A DNA stretch of 64,000 bases from G025836975 sp048751585 (GCF_048751585.1 NZ_JAZHOB010000009.1:232329-296328), one strand, 5' to 3'. Positions 17,185 to 26,069 are shown, counted from the first letter of the stretch. Notes: generated by a model not told the origin, from the sequence alone. Translations and numbers: made by a program.

Positions 17185-18291
17185 TCACACCGGGCATGCA
17201 AAGGTATCAGGACGGGCATGATCAAAGATTTCGTTTGCCCACAGCATCACCACCATTTCGTCGCTACCAATATTGGTAATGTCGTGCGTCCAGCCTGGTA
17301 CGGTTTCAACAATAACAGGACTGTCTCCAGAGGTTGTAAGCTCGTGATAGCTACCGTCTATGATGTGCCGGAAACGAAACCGCGCCTGTCCTTTTATAAC
17401 CAGGAATTTTTCAGTTTTAGAATGGTGATAGTGACCGCCTCGTGTTACGCCGGGGTGGGCGGTCAAAAAAGAAAATTGCCCTGAGTCTCGGGTCTTCAGC
17501 ATTTCCACAAACACACCACGCCGATCCTCATGCTTGGGAACCTCGTAGGCAAAGCTTTCGGGCGGTAGGTAACTGACGTAAGTGGCATACAGAGCCCGTA
17601 TCAGTCCCGTCCCGACAGCGTCCATAATCAGGTTCGCGCGGCTATTGCGGAAAGCCTGAAGCTGCTCGGCCAAGCCTCCCACACTGATTCTGTAAACCGG
17701 GTCGACCTCAATAAAGGGCGAGCCCGCTGCCTGGTCATTCATGGCTTGTATAAAATGGGCAACCACATCGTCGATGTAGACCAATTGCATCATTGCCGCG
17801 GGATCATGGATCTGAATCGGCAGTCCACGCGCAATATTATGACAAAAGGTGGCTACGGCAGAGTTGTAATTGGGCCTTGCCCATTTGCCAAACACATTCG
17901 GCAAGCGGAATAAATATACTGGAACTCCGTGCTTGGCAGAAAACTGCTGCAGAAGCTCTTCCGCAGCACGCTTGCTTGCTCCATAGGGGTTATCCGTCAG
18001 CGCCTGTGTTGACGAAGAATAAACCACGGGGATAAGCCTGCCCTCCGCACTAAGCGTATCGCATAACAACCGAGTTAGATCTGTGTTGCCGGCTTTGAAT
18101 TCCTCTATGGACTCGGGACGATTCACCCCAGCCAAATGAAACACAAAGTCCGCCTGAGCGACATGCTGGCGGAGAACAGCCTCGCCGTCCCCGCGAGTAA
18201 ATGGCAGCACTTCAACGCCGCCACGTTCGCCCAACGCAGCAATTAGATTGCGAGCTACAAATCCTCCCGCCCCTGTCACAAGGACCTTCAT
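17185..18291 (-). CDS. fnlB: FnlB/WbjC bifunctional epimerase-reductase with C-terminal cupin
   Basis: A 368-residue two-domain enzyme. Residues 1-240 are an extended SDR (KVLVTGAGGFVARNLI; YSSSTQALTDNPYGASKRAAEE with the Y-x-x-x-K pair; LVYIDDVV). Residues 250-368 are a cupin (RGGHYHHSKTEKFLVIKGQARFRF, with metal-binding His residues). This architecture is specific to CapF/WbjC/FnlB, which epimerises C3 and reduces C4 of the keto intermediate to UDP-L-talosamine derivative. It starts 3 bp after fnlA and ends 1 bp before fnlC, so the three are one translation block. Confidence 0.92.
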   Translation of the reverse strand: MKVLVTGAGGFVARNLIAALGERGGVEVLPFTRGDGEAVLRQHVAQADFVFHLAGVNRPESIEEFKAGNTDLTRLLCDTLSAEGRLIPVVYSSSTQALTDNPYGASKRAAEELLQQFSAKHGVPVYLFRLPNVFGKWARPNYNSAVATFCHNIARGLPIQIHDPAAMMQLVYIDDVVAHFIQAMNDQAAGSPFIEVDPVYRISVGGLAEQLQAFRNSRANLIMDAVGTGLIRALYATYVSYLPPESFAYEVPKHEDRRGVFVEMLKTRDSGQFSFLTAHPGVTRGGHYHHSKTEKFLVIKGQARFRFRHIIDGSYHELTTSGDSPVIVETVPGWTHDITNIGSDEMVVMLWANEIFDHARPDTFACPV

Positions 18292-18294
18292 CGC

Positions 18295-19332
18295 TTATTC
18301 CTCAGGAGTGGCGTGTTCGCCGCGCTTGATGGCGTGCATAAAATCCAGCTTCATTAGCAAGCGTTCCATTCCGTCCCGATCAAGCCTTTCCGTATTATGC
18401 GAGTTATAGTCTTCGCTGCGCGAGATCTTTTCCTCGCCTTGATCGTAATATTTGTCGTAATTAAGATCACGAAGGTCAGGGGGCACACGGAAATACTGAC
18501 CCATATCCTGAGCGCATGCCATCTCCTCGCGGCTCAGCAACGCTTCGTATAATTTTTCCCCGTGACGTGTCCCTATCACTTGAATCGGATGATCGGGTTT
18601 GCCCAGGATAGCTGTTAATGTCTGCGCCAAGGTATGCACGGTAGCGGCCGGCGCCTTCTGCACAAATAGATCACCATTGTTCCCGTGCTGAAACGCATAC
18701 AACACCAAATCCACCGCGTCCGCCAAGGTCATCATGAAGCGCGTCATGTTGGGGTCTGTGATCGTCAAAGGCTTGCCAGCACGAATCTGTTCGATAAATA
18801 AGGGTATGACAGAGCCGCGCGAAGCCATTACATTGCCGTAACGCGTACCGCAAATCACGGTTTTGGTTTCATCGACATTGCGCGATTTCGCGACCATGAC
18901 TTTTTCCATCATCGCCTTGGATATTCCCATGGCATTGATAGGGTAGACCGCCTTGTCGGTACTTAGGCACACCACTCGCTTGACCGCATTTTGCACCGCG
19001 GCTTCCAACAGGTTTTCAGTGCCGACGATGTTGGTCTTTACCGCCTCCATGGGGTGAAACTCGCAAGACGGAACCTGCTTCAACGCGGCGGCGTGGAATA
19101 TATAGTCCACGCCTCGCGTGGCATTCAGCACACTGGCATAGTCGCGTACGTCGCCTATGTAGAACTTCAATTTCGAGCTGGAGTAACGCTTGCGCATGTC
19201 ATCCTGCTTTTTCTCGTCCCGGCTGAAGATTCGTATTTCGGCGATGTCGGTTGCCAGAAAACGCTTCAACACAGCATGGCCGAAAGAGCCAGTGCCGCCG
19301 GTAATCAATAGTTTTGCTCCGGGTTCCAACAT
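18295..19332 (-). CDS. fnlA: FnlA/WbjB/CapE UDP-GlcNAc 4,6-dehydratase/5-epimerase
   Basis: A 345-residue soluble inverting dehydratase that begins UDP-L-FucNAc synthesis: it removes water across C4-C6 of UDP-GlcNAc and inverts C5. Motifs are LLITGGTGSFGHAVL, FSRDEKKQDDMR, CLSTDKAVYPINAMGISKAMMEK (Ser-Met-Lys triad with adjacent Lys), and IGTRHGEKLYEALLS. The ATG at 19332 has only a moderate ribosome site. Its product, as known for CapE, is the same L-arabino-4-keto sugar made by PseB. Since no separate pseB was found in the window, this enzyme might also feed the PseC aminotransferase at 23817. That link is inference. Confidence 0.92.
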   Translation of the reverse strand: MLEPGAKLLITGGTGSFGHAVLKRFLATDIAEIRIFSRDEKKQDDMRKRYSSSKLKFYIGDVRDYASVLNATRGVDYIFHAAALKQVPSCEFHPMEAVKTNIVGTENLLEAAVQNAVKRVVCLSTDKAVYPINAMGISKAMMEKVMVAKSRNVDETKTVICGTRYGNVMASRGSVIPLFIEQIRAGKPLTITDPNMTRFMMTLADAVDLVLYAFQHGNNGDLFVQKAPAATVHTLAQTLTAILGKPDHPIQVIGTRHGEKLYEALLSREEMACAQDMGQYFRVPPDLRDLNYDKYYDQGEEKISRSEDYNSHNTERLDRDGMERLLMKLDFMHAIKRGEHATPEE

Positions 19333-19371
19333 GAATCCAGTTTCCCTATAAATTCAAAAATTGACTTCTAC

Positions 19372-20151
19372 TTATTGAGGGTAAGCTTCTTGAATAAGTT
19401 TGTCTTTTTCGATGGGGTTGGGGTAATTGATAAGCACCGCTTTGTACGCGCCTTTGAAAACGAACAGGCTTCCAGCCACTGCGCCAATTATGCCAAACTT
19501 GGCGATCAAGCCAGCCAAATCGTCCAACGCCCCCGCTCCACCCACTACTGATAAAGGCACTGTCGTGGCGCCTCTTACCTTTTCCACAAGACCCAAATCA
19601 TAGCCCTTCATCACGCCATCATGGTCTATGGAATTGAGCACAATTTCGCCCGCACCCAGGTCTTCAAGCTGCCGTGCAAATTCGACTGGATGCTTATGCG
19701 TGTTGACCTTGCCGTTATGAGTCCAGATATCATACTTTCCACCCAACAACTTCTTCTTTACGTCAAGCACTACCACAACGCTCTGGCGTCCCAACTCACG
19801 AGCAATATCGGCAACGAGCTGGGGGGTTTCTATGGCAGCCGAGCTTAACGCGACTTTCTCCACGCCAAGCCCAATAATGGCTTTGGCTTGTTCGACGGTC
19901 TTGACTCCGCCTCCATAGCAGAAAGGCATTCGACACTCGGCAGCCAACCTTTCAATCATCTTCAGGTCGGGGCCGGCCCCTTTCACGGTAGCATCAATAT
20001 CCAGTACGATCAGTTCATCCACTTCCTTTTCATTGAAGATACGCACCGCATTGATAGGGTCGCCAACATATTTGTCGTTGGAGAACTTCACAGTCTTTAC
20101 TAAACCCTTGTCTCTTATCAACAAACAAGGAATTATTCTGGGTCTAAGCAC
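19372..20151 (-). CDS. hisF2: HisF-like cyclase subunit of LPS amidotransferase complex (HisF2)
   Basis: A 259-residue (beta-alpha)8 barrel of the imidazole-glycerol-phosphate synthase HisF family: MLRPRIIPCLL, VLDIDATVKGAGPDLKMI, FCYGGGVKTVEQAKAII, EIVLNSIDHDGVMKGYDL. Sequence features such as the KTVKFSNDKYVGDP segment mark the variant associated with sugar amidation rather than histidine synthesis. It starts at a GTG (20151), 2 bp after hisH2. With HisH2 and the WbpG-type protein it would channel glutamine-derived ammonia to convert an N-acetyl group of a sugar to acetamidino. No other his genes are near, supporting the LPS role. Confidence 0.88.
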   Translation of the reverse strand: MLRPRIIPCLLIRDKGLVKTVKFSNDKYVGDPINAVRIFNEKEVDELIVLDIDATVKGAGPDLKMIERLAAECRMPFCYGGGVKTVEQAKAIIGLGVEKVALSSAAIETPQLVADIARELGRQSVVVVLDVKKKLLGGKYDIWTHNGKVNTHKHPVEFARQLEDLGAGEIVLNSIDHDGVMKGYDLGLVEKVRGATTVPLSVVGGAGALDDLAGLIAKFGIIGAVAGSLFVFKGAYKAVLINYPNPIEKDKLIQEAYPQ

Positions 20152-20153
20152 GC

Positions 20154-20768
20154 TTATAAATCCGCAAAGTTTTTAAGCAATTGGGCACCGTAATGATGGC
20201 TTTTTTCAGGGTGAAACTGTACGCCAAATACGTTTTCGTGATTGACCGCGCAGGTAAAATCCTTCCCATACTTGGCTGCGGCTAATGCATCTTCCTTGTT
20301 GGCGCAATGAAAATAGTAGGAATGAAGAAAGTAGAAACGAGCATCCTCACTCAATCGATCAAACAAAGGCGTCCGCCTAAGTGGTACCACATCGTTCCAG
20401 CCCATGTGAGGAAGATGGGTACTATGAGGCAAGGTAGCTACGTCGAATTTTTTTACCACCCCGGCCACCCAGCCCAATCCTGGCAGAGTACCTTCTTCAC
20501 TGCCTGAAGCGAGTATTTGCATACCTACGCAGATGCCCAACACTGGAACTTTACGCTCCAGCACTAGCTCTTCTACTTGCCCTCGCATTCCAGATTGCTG
20601 AAAAAGGCTCATGGCATGATCAAATGCGCCTACACCGGGCAGAATCAGCTTGGTCGCGCCCTCTAGATCCTCCGCCGACTTGGCCACTTTTACCGCTATA
20701 TTCAAACGCTTATAAGTGTTGGCAAAGGCCAGGATATTACCTAACCCGTAGTCGATTATCGCAATCAT
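20154..20768 (-). CDS. hisH2: HisH-like glutamine amidotransferase of LPS amidation complex (HisH2)
   Basis: A 204-residue class I glutamine amidotransferase. It has IAIIDYGLGN at the N-terminus, LGICVGMQIL with nucleophile Cys80, and GVQFHPEKS with the His-Glu pair near residue 188. It would release ammonia from glutamine for the partner HisF-like barrel. The ATG at 20768 overlaps the stop of the amidotransferase gene as ATGA, so an earlier in-frame start at 20831 is not needed. It belongs to a coupled wbpG-hisH2-hisF2 block at the promoter-proximal end of the left arm. Confidence 0.9.
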   Translation of the reverse strand: MIAIIDYGLGNILAFANTYKRLNIAVKVAKSAEDLEGATKLILPGVGAFDHAMSLFQQSGMRGQVEELVLERKVPVLGICVGMQILASGSEEGTLPGLGWVAGVVKKFDVATLPHSTHLPHMGWNDVVPLRRTPLFDRLSEDARFYFLHSYYFHCANKEDALAAAKYGKDFTCAVNHENVFGVQFHPEKSHHYGAQLLKNFADL

Positions 20769-21901
20769 CGAAACAATCTTTTCTCTAGACCGAGCTTTTG
20801 CATGACGGTCGCACCCAGGCCAATAAGCCACTTCTTGTTTTTGTAATCGCGATATGTTTTATTCGGACCTTCGAAAATTGCCTGCAACTCATCTTCAGTC
20901 AGATCAAGCTTGTTAGCAATATAGCGAAATTCTTGTTTCATGAAATGCTCATCCATTTCGGGCTTAGACATGCGTTCCAAAGCGTCCTGGCGTGTCATTT
21001 GACCCGTAAGGATCAAACTGGAAAAGTGGGCGCGCCGTTTTTCATACCCGAACTTTCGGGGCATCCAGTAATCTTCATAAAATCGAGTGAACCGCGACTC
21101 GTGGTGCTTATGCTGAAATGGCTGCCAACCAAATTTATTTTGCAGTAAAGCTTCGGCATCCTTCTTGATGTATGGGACCAAGTTCAGTGGCTTAAATATC
21201 TGCATGCCCTTGACGTATCGGTAATATAATTTATACGTCATGATGTCTACGATCGGAAATGACTTTAGCGGCCTTGAACCGAATTTACGATGTATATCCA
21301 TGACTAGTGTGCGATCAATACCGGGGTAACCGCCCCATTCCTCGGGCTCTCGACAACATTCGGTCGAAAAGTTACCACCAGTAAGGACATACTTGAGCTT
21401 ATGTTTGCGAGCAAACTTGTATAGCCCAGAGAAAAAGGCCACGTCTTGCGGCAGGTCCTGATCCGGAATCTGCGCCTTTAGAAAAGCCACCTGCAGGTCC
21501 TTCATTTCTTCCCAATTTATAACCTCGGTAAACAACTCCAGCCCGAGGCCATTCACCAGCTTTTCGATGTTGCCTACAGCTTGATCAGTGTTCCAACCTG
21601 CGTCGACGTGGAAGAGCAAAGGGCGCAACCCCATGATTTCCTTGGCAATGTAAGCAGTATAAGAACTATCCAACCCTCCGCTTAAGCCGATAATGCAGTC
21701 GAAGTCCCTGCCACTCCCACTAGCTTTTATTTTCTGCGCGACTTCCATAAGTTGCGCATATCCCTGTTCATCCGTATGCCAGTTCGGTTTGATATTGAAT
21801 TCAAAATTATTACAGTAATCGCATTTACCAGCATGATTAAAATGAATACGGGGGTCGCTCGTGTCCATTATGCAGCTAGTGCAGATTTTGTATTGAGTCA
21901 T
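20765..21901 (-). CDS. wbpG: N-acetyl sugar amidotransferase (WbpG/PseA family)
   Basis: A 378-residue enzyme of the N-acetyl sugar amidotransferase family. The N-terminus carries two CxxC pairs (Cys7/Cys10 and Cys27/Cys30), likely a metal or Fe-S site. The ATP-pyrophosphatase loop IIGLSGGLDSSYTAY follows at residues 71-83. Homologues are WbpG (acetamidino-ManA in P. aeruginosa) and PseA (acetamidino-pseudaminic acid in Campylobacter). With hisH2 and hisF2 it would convert an N-acetyl to an acetamidino group. Since Pse genes lie just across the divergent promoter region, Pse5Ac7Am is one possible product. It is the first gene of the left arm. Confidence 0.88.
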   Translation of the reverse strand: MTQYKICTSCIMDTSDPRIHFNHAGKCDYCNNFEFNIKPNWHTDEQGYAQLMEVAQKIKASGSGRDFDCIIGLSGGLDSSYTAYIAKEIMGLRPLLFHVDAGWNTDQAVGNIEKLVNGLGLELFTEVINWEEMKDLQVAFLKAQIPDQDLPQDVAFFSGLYKFARKHKLKYVLTGGNFSTECCREPEEWGGYPGIDRTLVMDIHRKFGSRPLKSFPIVDIMTYKLYYRYVKGMQIFKPLNLVPYIKKDAEALLQNKFGWQPFQHKHHESRFTRFYEDYWMPRKFGYEKRRAHFSSLILTGQMTRQDALERMSKPEMDEHFMKQEFRYIANKLDLTEDELQAIFEGPNKTYRDYKNKKWLIGLGATVMQKLGLEKRLFR

Positions 21902-22515
21902 TGAGGTGCTGAGCAGGTAAGTTTATGGAAGAGGGGAATAAGCCATCAATAATATAAGGAAGCAACCAAACCCGTCTGTATGCATTGGTTGTAATTGTAA
22001 TGCTAATCGCAACTCGCATAGGCCCTAGATGTGACTGTCAAACACGTCAGCACGAATGCAAGGCCTGGTCTACCCTCATGTGGAATTGAACGCCAACCTA
22101 TCGGTGGATGGAAGGGACATGGCACGGAGTAAAATAGGTCGATTAGATTACGGCAGTTGGGCAAGATATCATAAGGCTTAAGGTCTCGGGGCGAATCCGT
22201 CCTGAGCAAGATTGAACGGTGAACTGGACAACATGCGGACTTTGACCAAATGAAAACAAAGTTGGTACACTCTCCTACCCCATGGCATGGTCAAGAAAGC
22301 CTTAGCCCATAGAAGCAGAAGGGCACCGTCGTTGAGGGCGAATAGTATGCACGGAAGCCGAGACCTGGGTTCGATGCTGGGGCTTCGATGCAAAAGCGCA
22401 AATGGTCACCAGCGGTATCGGATTGACGTCGACTCTCAACGATTGCGACCAGCGCTCCAAGACTAAAGCTAGGATACGATCGCTTTAGCGCGCCTGCACC
22501 GGCGAATTTCCACAC
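21902..22515. other. 614-bp divergent intergenic region, no gene recognised
   Basis: This interval separates the start of wbpG (minus strand) from the start of wzx (plus strand), so promoters for both arms of the polysaccharide locus should lie here. No clear -10/-35 pair, JUMPstart or ops element (GGCGGTAG) was found. There is a small inverted repeat, AACCAA (21963-21968) with TTGGTT (21985-21990). Minus-strand frames of 65-75 codons exist, the longest at 22291-22515. Their translations match nothing I recognise, and they could be random or the remains of a lost gene. Confidence 0.5.
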
Positions 22516-23781
22516 TTGAGCAATTCCTTGGCCACAAACACAAATCGTATATTGAGCATCTCACTGCATGGCGCCACCCTTGGTGCACGCTTTGTGTTCA
22601 TTTTCTTTTTAGCTAAGTATCTGGATCCAGCATCGGTCGGCTATTACGGACTGTTCACTGCGGTCGTTGGTTACAGCATCTACTTCGTCGGCCTAGATTA
22701 CTACACTTATGTAACTCGCGAAATTTTAAAGACCCCAAAAGAGCTGCAAGGCCTATTATTGAAAAGTCAGGCATCGCTATCGGGACTCTTGTATCTGATA
22801 TTTATACCTGTCGTATTCGCGATTTTGTTGAAGTACTCGGGTTGGCCTCAGTATCTCTTCCCATGGTTTCTTCCCATCTTACTGTTAGAGCACTTCAATC
22901 AGGAAATTTATAGACTGTTAATCGCTCTTTCCCAGCAAATTACCGCAAGTATCATCCTCTTTATACGGCAGGGCAGTTGGGCGCTCGCGTCGGTGGCGTT
23001 GATGACATGGGATCCTTCTAGTCGCCAATTGCAGCTTGTTATGGCGCTCTGGGTTGCCGCGGGTTTGGCCGCCGCGATAACAGCAATCTGGAAAATATTA
23101 AAACTGCGTATGGGTGGTTGGCGCTCCTCCTTGGATTGGGGTTGGATTAAGCGAGGCGTCGTAGTTAGCGTTGCTTTTCTGCTCGCAACGCTCTCATTAC
23201 GCGGAATCCAGACGTTTGACCGCTACTGGCTTGAGGCATTGGGAGGCATAGAAAGTGTCGGCGCTTATGTTTTATTTTTTGGAGTCGCCAGCACGCTGCT
23301 AACATTTCTCGACGCCGGAATTTTTGCGTTTACGTATCCGGCTCTGATTAAACTGCATCAGTCTCAAGAATACAGCATTGCTCATAGAAAAGTTAACCAT
23401 ATGTATGTACTCACAGTGGTACTTTCTGCCGGATTCGCCTGGGTCAGTTGGTTTCTTTTGCCCTATCTATTGCTCTGGATCGACAATCCAATTTATGTAG
23501 AATCCATTGATTTGTATGTTTGGCTTCTATCCGCCATGGTTATCAATGCCCTTAGCATGGTGCCTCATTTCGCTCTATATGCCCAAGGTTGCGATAAGCC
23601 TATCATTCAAAGCCATATAGCAGCACTGTTTGTTTTCGTTACGGCGACGTGGGCGTTAAGCAAAAGCTTGTCCATGATGGCTGTTCCAATTGGACTTAAC
23701 TTATCCTTTATAGTTATTTTAGTTTGGAAAGTCATCGCCTATGAAAAACTAACTAAAGACAACACAAAAACCTCGGCCTAG
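22516..23781 (+). CDS. wzx: O-antigen flippase, Wzx family
   Basis: A 421-residue polytopic membrane protein with about 12 hydrophobic helices and the MOP/MATE-like layout of Wzx (FFLAKYLDPASVGYYGLFTAVVGY near the N-terminus; GGIESVGAYVLFFGVAS in the middle). It would flip the undecaprenyl-linked O-unit across the inner membrane. The start is uncertain: a TTG at 22516 gives a plausible N-terminus but no good ribosome site is visible, and no ATG occurs near. It is the first gene of the right arm and is followed by pseC after 35 bp. Specific residues cannot indicate which O-unit it exports. Confidence 0.85.
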   Translation: MSNSLATNTNRILSISLHGATLGARFVFIFFLAKYLDPASVGYYGLFTAVVGYSIYFVGLDYYTYVTREILKTPKELQGLLLKSQASLSGLLYLIFIPVVFAILLKYSGWPQYLFPWFLPILLLEHFNQEIYRLLIALSQQITASIILFIRQGSWALASVALMTWDPSSRQLQLVMALWVAAGLAAAITAIWKILKLRMGGWRSSLDWGWIKRGVVVSVAFLLATLSLRGIQTFDRYWLEALGGIESVGAYVLFFGVASTLLTFLDAGIFAFTYPALIKLHQSQEYSIAHRKVNHMYVLTVVLSAGFAWVSWFLLPYLLLWIDNPIYVESIDLYVWLLSAMVINALSMVPHFALYAQGCDKPIIQSHIAALFVFVTATWALSKSLSMMAVPIGLNLSFIVILVWKVIAYEKLTKDNTKTSA

Positions 23782-23816
23782 CACTCCACATAACATATAG
23801 AGATAGAGAGATTCAC

Positions 23817-24977
23817 ATGATCCGCTACGGACAACAAGACATTAACCAAGCTGACATCGAAGCAGTCATTGCGGTACTCAAATCGGTCAATCTAACCCAA
23901 GGGCCTAATATCCCTCGGTTTCAACAATGCGTTATCGCGCATACCGGCGCAAAACACGCGGTCGCTGTGAATAGTGCTACTTCCGCCTTACACATCGCCT
24001 GCTTGTCACTCGGGCTGGGTCCCGGCGATTGGCTATGGACCTCTCCGAATACTTTTGTAGCTTCAGCTAATTGCGGGCTGTACTGTGGCGCCAAAGTAGA
24101 TTTTGTCGACATTGATCCACGTACTTATAACCTCTGTCCGAAGGCTCTCGAAATCAAGCTTAACGAGGCAGAGAAGGCCGGGAAGCTTCCGAAAATCGTA
24201 GTTCCGGTGCACCTAAGCGGCCAGCCTTGCGACATGGAAGCCATCCATGCATTAAGCCTACGGTATGGCTTCAAAATCATTGAAGACGCATCCCACGCAA
24301 TTGGCGGCATGTATAAGGGCGAACCCATCGGCAACGGTCGCTACAGCGACATCACTGTATTCAGCTTCCATCCGGTGAAGATTATTACTACTGCCGAAGG
24401 CGGTATGGCGTTGACCAATAGTGACGAACTCGCCACCAAGCTCGGCCTTTTTCATAGCCACGGCATCACGCGCGACCCAGCGCTTATGACAAGGCCTATG
24501 GAGGGTCCATGGTATTACCAGCAGGTTGATCTTGGCTATAACTACCGTATGACTGACATACAGGCGGCCCTAGGTGTAAGCCAGATTTCACGTCTGAATC
24601 ACTATGTTGCACGGCGTCATGAAATCGCTGCCCGTTACAATGAGCTGCTGGCCGACCTGCCGCTTGTACTTCCTTGGCAGCATCCAGATAGCTATTCGGC
24701 CTTTCACCTCTACGTAATCCGCCTGAAGTTGAATGAAATCTCCCGAAGCCACCTTCAAGTTTTTGAAGCCTTGCGTGCCAAGGACATTATGGTCAACTTG
24801 CACTACATCCCTGTTCACACTCAGCCTTTCTATCAGAAAATGGGATTCAAGCATGGAGACTACCCCGAGGCCGAACGTTATTACCGCGAGGCCATCAGCA
24901 TCCCCATGTACCCTACGCTAACCAATGCGGAACAAGATGAAGTAGTTAACGCCCTGCGCGAGGCGATGGGCTTATGA
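23817..24977 (+). CDS. pseC: PseC UDP-4-amino-sugar aminotransferase (pseudaminic acid pathway)
   Basis: A 386-residue DegT-fold PLP aminotransferase that adds the 4-amino group in the second step of pseudaminic acid synthesis. Motifs: YGQQDINQADIEAV and TQGPNIPRFE-type N-terminus, SATSALHIACLSLG (cofactor phosphate cup), IEDASHAIGG (Asp to the PLP ring), and FSFHPVKIITTAEGG with the Schiff-base lysine. It overlaps pseF by 4 bp (ATGA). The upstream 4-keto substrate would come from a PseB-like enzyme, a role that FnlA (18295-19332) or another copy elsewhere might fill. Confidence 0.92.
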   Translation: MIRYGQQDINQADIEAVIAVLKSVNLTQGPNIPRFQQCVIAHTGAKHAVAVNSATSALHIACLSLGLGPGDWLWTSPNTFVASANCGLYCGAKVDFVDIDPRTYNLCPKALEIKLNEAEKAGKLPKIVVPVHLSGQPCDMEAIHALSLRYGFKIIEDASHAIGGMYKGEPIGNGRYSDITVFSFHPVKIITTAEGGMALTNSDELATKLGLFHSHGITRDPALMTRPMEGPWYYQQVDLGYNYRMTDIQAALGVSQISRLNHYVARRHEIAARYNELLADLPLVLPWQHPDSYSAFHLYVIRLKLNEISRSHLQVFEALRAKDIMVNLHYIPVHTQPFYQKMGFKHGDYPEAERYYREAISIPMYPTLTNAEQDEVVNALREAMGL

Positions 24978-25681
24978 GGCTGGCAGTCATCCCTGCTCGC
25001 GGCGGCAGCAAACGCATTCCTCGAAAAAACATCAAATCGTTTTGCGGAAAGCCAATGATCGCTTGGTCCATCGAGGCAGCTTTGCGAAGCGCGTGTTTTG
25101 ATCGCCTCATCGTTAGCACGGATGACGAAGAGATTGCTCGAGTCGCTCAGGCTTATGGGGCGGATGTGCCTTTTATGCGCCCCCCAGAACTTTCAGACGA
25201 TTACACTGGCACTATTCCAGTAATCGCACATGCCATAGCTTGGCAAAATGCTCATGCTACGCCTGCACACGAAGTTTGCTGTATCTATTCCACTGCTCCT
25301 TTCATACGAGCCGACGATATTGAGCGGGGACTGCAATTGCTGCGCCAGAACAATGGGGATTATGCATTTAGCGTTACAAGCTACGCTTTTCCTATCCAAC
25401 GAGCAATCCGAATTCGTTCCGACCAGCGAATTGAAATGCTCTACCCTGAAAATTTCAACACACGCTCGCAGGATTTGCCAGAAGCCTGGCATGACGCGGG
25501 TCAGTTCTACTGGGGTAAAGCGGACGCTTGGTTGGCCGCCAAACCGTTTTTTTCTTCCAATGCGATCCCGGTTATCTTGCCACGCCATCGCGTCCAAGAT
25601 ATCGACACCCCTGAGGACTGGGAACGAGCTGAGTGGATGCTCAAGGCCTTGCAGCAAGAGACTTGCATCAAAGACGTATAA
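24974..25681 (+). CDS. pseF: Pseudaminic acid cytidylyltransferase PseF
   Basis: A 235-residue CMP-sugar synthetase that activates pseudaminic acid with CTP. The N-terminal nucleotide loop is AVIPARGGSKRIPRKNIK. CIYSTAPFIRADDIERGL and the YPENFNTRSQDLPEAWHDAGQFY segment are typical of PseF rather than NeuA. It overlaps the end of pseC as ATGA. Directly after its TAA stop the same reading frame continues into a fragment resembling the C-terminus of PseG, the gene that normally follows pseF. That suggests a deletion next to this gene, while PseF itself is of normal length. Confidence 0.92.
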   Translation: MRLAVIPARGGSKRIPRKNIKSFCGKPMIAWSIEAALRSACFDRLIVSTDDEEIARVAQAYGADVPFMRPPELSDDYTGTIPVIAHAIAWQNAHATPAHEVCCIYSTAPFIRADDIERGLQLLRQNNGDYAFSVTSYAFPIQRAIRIRSDQRIEMLYPENFNTRSQDLPEAWHDAGQFYWGKADAWLAAKPFFSSNAIPVILPRHRVQDIDTPEDWERAEWMLKALQQETCIKDV

Positions 25682-25960
25682 ATCGACCTCGCATTCGCTA
25701 TGGCAAACAGTAATATCGCGCCAGCTGTGGGCACCAGTCTCTGGAAGCTTAGCTGCTTGGCATTACGAAGCATTCAAATTACACTGATCGAGAATCATAA
25801 ATTTGCTGAAAACTCACTCAGTCAAGCCCACGCAGCCATAGCGACGACCGCAGAAACGTTCAAAGCTCTGCCATCGCATCTCGTTATAGGCGAAGCGAAA
25901 TGTGCGCGAAAATTGAACAAACAATCTCGCGCAGTTGTGCTGGTTGGTGAGGTTTTCTAA
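25682..25960 (+). pseudogene. pseG: Remnant of pseG (C-terminal ~90 residues of the UDP-sugar hydrolase)
   Basis: In frame with pseF, immediately after its stop codon, 92 codons read IDLAFAMANSNIAPAVGTS, then W-K-L-S-C-L-A-L, I-T-L-I-E-N-H and AHAAIATTAE. This follows the C-terminal PseG pattern of a Met/Ala-x-Asp/Asn strand, G-(T/S)-S-x-W-E-x-x-C-L-x-L-P, then a strand ending in (E/D)-N-Q. The N-terminal two thirds of PseG, including the G-x-G-H catalytic region, are missing. An ATG at 25700 could still give an 86-residue peptide, but it would lack the active site. I therefore read it as decay of pseG in a pseF-pseG-pseI order, based on recognised pattern rather than an alignment. Confidence 0.6.
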
Positions 25961-26069
25961 ACGGGCCCTGCCCGCCTACATTATCAAGAAGCAACATGCA
26001 TTCAAAAGTCCGCAATGATGCCGGGCGCTTTGTTAACAGACATTACACACCGACCCCGGAAATAACCTT

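Noticed and set aside
17561..17569. GGCGGTAGG on the plus strand, resembling an ops element for RfaH
   Set aside because: It lies inside fnlB, which is read from the minus strand, so it would be in the wrong orientation and position for pausing in that operon.
21963..21990. Inverted repeat AACCAA / TTGGTT as another site for the HTH regulator
   Set aside because: Half-sites resemble AACCA/TGGTT but are separated by 16 bp rather than 2, so they do not match the operator pair at 8567-8602.
22291..22515. Minus-strand frame of 74 codons in the divergent region as a gene
   Set aside because: No ribosome site, no recognisable domain, and a GTG start at the very edge of wzx; treated only as a possible relic.
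25700..25960. An independent 86-residue small protein gene after pseF
   Set aside because: The frame continues upstream to the pseF stop, and the pattern fits the C-terminus of PseG better, so a truncated pseG is the simpler reading.
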